NCBI GenBank assembly: GCA_964019055.1
Contig: OZ025223.1
Span: forward strand, 5,756,625-5,820,624
Length of the DNA: 64,000 nt
Direction: 5' to 3'
Source of the DNA: Anthopleura xanthogrammica
Lineage: Eukaryota; Cnidaria; Anthozoa; Actiniaria; Actiniidae
Numbering within the stretch: position 1 is the stretch's first letter; each line of letters starts with the position of its first letter. A program made the translations under genes and the position numbers. The notes under the pieces were generated by a model. That model did not search any database, was not told the origin of the DNA, and saw nothing but the letters and a program-made list of their open reading frames with translations. Positions 62,087 through 64,000 of the stretch are shown piece after piece.

Positions 62087-62092
62087 AAGCTT
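62087..62092. other. HindIII site AAGCTT marking the G161 subtype
   Basis: The site is present once per unit across nearly the whole left array and most outer right-array units. It is absent from most inner right-array units, which read AAAACTTGCG. It is a convenient marker of subtype. Confidence 0.9.
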
Positions 62093-62105
62093 GCGTTTAG
62101 CAGTG

Positions 62106-62120
62106 AAAACGTCGTGTTTT
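62106..62120. repeat. AAAACGTCGTGTTTT motif, first of two per unit
   Basis: A 15-bp imperfect inverted repeat with arms AAAAC/GTTTT around GTCGT. The identical 15-mer recurs 118 bp downstream at 62224-62238. Both copies hold two CpG and are among the least variable parts of the unit in my reading. Confidence 0.85.
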
Positions 62121-62223
62121 GAGCAAAAGAAAATTCTCAGGAAATTTCAAATTTTCTCAGCAAAAAACAACTTTTTTGACCAAAAAGCACCTTTACTCAG
62201 CCAAAACCGAATTTTTTTTCGCC

Positions 62224-62238
62224 AAAACGTCGTGTTTT
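62224..62238. repeat. AAAACGTCGTGTTTT motif, second of two per unit
   Basis: Identical to 62106-62120. It lies in block 15, just before the ATCTCAAGAGG stretch that ends the unit. Two identical copies in one unit are the clearest sign that the blocks arose by duplication of an older short repeat. The edge unit at 27481 and a few others carry changes here (GTCGTATT, GTGGTG). Confidence 0.85.
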
Positions 62239-64000
62239 TATCTCAAGAGGTATTATCATGAGCAAAAAGTGGGGGTTTCAGCAAACAGGTCACGCCGTAA
62301 GCGAAAAACCTGGTTTTGAGAGCCAAAATGGCCATTTTTCAGTTTTTTGGGCTAAAAAGTTTTTTTTTCCAGCAAAACAGTGTTTTGGACAGCCAAAATG
62401 TGCTTTTCTCGTCCAAAGCTTGCGTTTAGCAGTGAAAACGTCGTGTTTTGAGCAAAAGAAAATTCTCAGGAAATTTCAAATTTTCTCAGCAAAAAACAGC
62501 TTTTTTGACCAAAAAGCACCTTTACTGAGCCAAAACCCAATTTTTTTTCGCCAAAACGTCGTGTTTTTATCTCAAGAGGTATTATCATGAGCAAAAAGTG
62601 GGGGTTTCAGCAAACAGGTCACGCCGTAAGTGAAAAACCTGGTTTTGAGGGCCAAAATGGCCATTTTTCAGTTTTTTTGGCTTAAAAGTTTTTTTTCCAG
62701 CAAAACAGTGTTTTGGACAGCCAAAATGTGCTTTTCTCGTCCAAAGCTTGCGTTTAGCAGTGAAAACGTCGTGTTTTGAGCTAAAGAAAATTCTCAGGAA
62801 ATTTCAAATTTTCTCAGCAAAAAACAACTTTTTTGACCAAAAAGCACCTTTACTCAGCCAAAACCGAATTTTTTTTCGCCAAAACGTCGTGTTTTTATCT
62901 CAAGAGGTATTATCATGAGCAAAAAGTGGGGGTTTCAGCAAACAGGTCACGCCGTAAGCGAAAAACCTGGTTTTGAGAGCCAAAATGGCCATTTTTCAGT
63001 TTTTTGGGCTAAAAAATTTTTTTTTCCAGCAAAACAGTGTTTTGGACAGCCAAAATGTGCTTTTCTCGTCCAAAGCTTGCGTTTAGCAGTGAAAACGTCG
63101 TGTTTTGAGCAAAAGAAAATTCTCAGGAAATTTCAAATTTTCTCAGCAAAAAACAACTTTTTTGACCAAAAAGCACCTTTACTCAGCCAAAACCGAATTT
63201 TTTTTCGCCAAAACGTCGTGTTTTTATCTCAAGAGGTATTATCATGAGCAAAAAGTGGGGGTTTCAGCAAACAGGTCACGCCGTAAGCGAAAAACCTGGT
63301 TTTGAGAGCCAAAATGGCCATTTTTCAGTTTTTTGGGCTAAAAAGTTTTTTTTTCCAGCAAAACAGTGTTTTGGACAGCCAAAATGTGCTTTTCTCGTCC
63401 AAAGCTTGCGTTTAGCAGTGAAAACGTCGTGTTTTGAGCAAAAGAAAATTCTCAGGAAATTTCAAATTTTCTCAGCAAAAAACAACTTTTTTGACCAAAA
63501 AGCACCTTTACTCAGCCAAAACCGAATTTTTTTTCGCCAAAACGTCGTGTTTTTATCTCAAGAGGTATTATCATGAGCAAAAAGTGGGGGTTTCAGCAAA
63601 CAGGTCACGCCGTAAGCGAAAAACCTGGTTTTGAGAGCCAAAATGGCCATTTTTCAGTTTTTTGGGCTAAAAAGTTTTTTTTCCAGCAAAACAGTGTTTT
63701 GGACAGCCAAAATGTGCTTTTCTCGTCCAAAGCTTGCGTTTAGCAGTGAAAACGTCGTGTTTTGAGCAAAAGAAAATTCTCAGCAAATTTCAAATTTTCT
63801 CAGCAAAAAACAACTTTTTTGACCAAAAAGCACCTTTACTCAGCCAAAACCGAATTTTTTTTCGCCAAAACGTCGTGTTTTTATCTCAAGAGGTATTATC
63901 ATGAGCAAAAAGTGGGGGTTTCAGCAAACAGGTCACGCCGTAAGCGAAAAACCTGGTTTTGAGAGCCAAAATGGCCATTTTTCAGTTTTTTGGGCTAAAA

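Larger units (their letters stand above)
61929..62257 (+). repeat. Reference unit: anatomy of the 329-bp satellite
   Basis: A representative full unit. Starting at the ATG it divides into 16 blocks (unit positions 4-22, 23-42, 43-63, 64-83, 84-113, 114-133, 134-153, 154-170, 171-193, 194-210, 211-230, 231-250, 251-270, 271-292, 293-316 and 317-329 plus 1-3), mean 20.6 bp. Most begin AGC, AGCC, ACC or GCC, then an A-run, a short G/C-containing core, a T-run and C or CTC. A-runs and T-runs alternate about every 10.3 bp. The unit holds 11 CpG. Its ATG frame is open for 110 codons and its stop overlaps the next ATG (ATGA). AAGAGG lies 8 nt before the ATG and resembles a ribosome site, but in this context is probably chance. 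Confidence 0.85.
27481..64000 (+). repeat. Right satellite array, 329-bp tandem unit, unit sense on plus strand
   Basis: The same satellite family as the left array, inverted. A partial first unit (27481-27710) is followed by about 110 complete units up to an ATG at 63901, then a partial one at the window end. The distance 27711-63901 is 36,190 bp, exactly 110 x 329, because plus and minus indels cancel. Many units are 328 or 330 bp owing to length changes in the T-run near unit position 103-111. Base variation is far greater than in the left array, and shared variants define several higher-order repeats. The inner part (27.5-51.7 kb) mostly carries G131, C135, A161 and G242. The outer part (51.7-64 kb) mostly carries G131, G135 and G161, often with A242. 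Confidence 0.97.
51399..64000 (+). repeat. Outer right array: subtype closest to the left array
   Basis: Units mostly carry ACAGCC (G135) and CCAAAGCTTGCG (G161, with a HindIII site), and increasingly CAAAAAACAACTT (A242). These are three of the four states fixed in the left array. Exceptions with ACACCC include units starting at 52385, 52714, 53701 and 60611. CTGAGCC in place of CTCAGCC recurs near 59565, 59893, 60550 and 62526; the pair CTGAGCC plus ACCCAATT recurs near 60550 and 62526, about six units apart. The unit at 62582-62914 has a cluster of private changes (GAGGGCC, TTTTTTTGGCTTAAAAG, GAGCTAAAG). Confidence 0.8.

Noticed and set aside
62217..62235. CENP-B box in TTCGCCAAAACGTCG
   Set aside because: It matches the TTCG and the central A, but the required CGGG end is GTCG. 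No other part of the unit fits better.
61929..62257. CRISPR-like array from the 20-bp blocks
   Set aside because: There are no conserved repeats separated by unique spacers. The blocks are contiguous and all related, and no cas genes are present.
62239..62260. AAGAGG before ATG as a bacterial ribosome-binding site
   Set aside because: The context is a eukaryote-type satellite with a microsatellite and no operon. The frame behind it shows no sign of selection.
27481..64000. Tandem 5S rRNA, snRNA or tRNA gene repeats
   Set aside because: I see no 5S internal control region, tRNA A/B boxes or cloverleaf. The unit is A- and T-run blocks throughout.
1..64000. Telomeric repeats or transposon ends
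   Set aside because: I saw no TTAGGG, TTTAGGG or TTAGG runs, no transposase or reverse-transcriptase motifs, and no terminal repeats around the island.
1..64000. A giant palindrome with mirror-image arms
   Set aside because: The arms are the same family inverted, but their unit subtypes and indels do not mirror each other about the gap. The left arm lacks the right arm's higher-order blocks.

Overview
The window is almost entirely satellite DNA. It has two very long arrays of the same AT-rich tandem unit, usually 329 bp (about 38% G+C by hand count of one unit), in opposite orientations. Between them lie a 200-base run of N and a roughly 307-bp non-satellite island. I see no gene that can be called with confidence, no RNA gene and no recognisable transposon. 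Long head-to-tail arrays, a (TAT)n microsatellite and a fixed-length scaffold gap point to a eukaryotic nuclear chromosome (pericentromeric, subtelomeric or other heterochromatin). The sequence does not let me name the organism.

Layout. 1-26973: left array, unit sense on the minus strand, 82 complete units plus two partial ones. Its outer end (1-4463) has shortened 240-bp units, a 1,227-bp four-unit higher-order repeat and small indels. 4464-26835 is 68 consecutive units of exactly 329 bp, in which I noticed only two single-base differences. 26974-27173: 200 N. 27174-27480: island with a 65-codon open segment on the minus strand, running into the gap, and a ~60-bp TAT microsatellite. 27481-64000: right array, unit sense on the plus strand, about 110 complete units, much more varied. 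It carries several higher-order repeats (659, 988, 1,978, 2,303 and about 2,964 bp) and changes in subtype with distance from the island.

The unit is itself compound. It divides into 16 blocks of about 20 bp, most of the form AGC-CAAAA-n-TTTT-C, many of them small imperfect palindromes. A- and T-tracts therefore alternate about every 10.3 bp along the whole unit, close to one helical turn, so the DNA is predicted to be curved. The unit length is close to twice 165 bp. Indels inside units tend to follow block boundaries.

Each unit also has an accidental 110-codon open frame, overlapping the next by ATGA. Differences between units mostly change the amino acid or shift the frame, so I treat it as non-coding.

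The main points for follow-up are: (1) the left array ends at the gap in fully homogenised units of a subtype that in the right array appears only about 31 kb away, so the inverted arrangement may be a scaffolding error; (2) the nested 20-bp, helically phased architecture; and (3) the visible record of unit-by-unit and multi-unit amplification.
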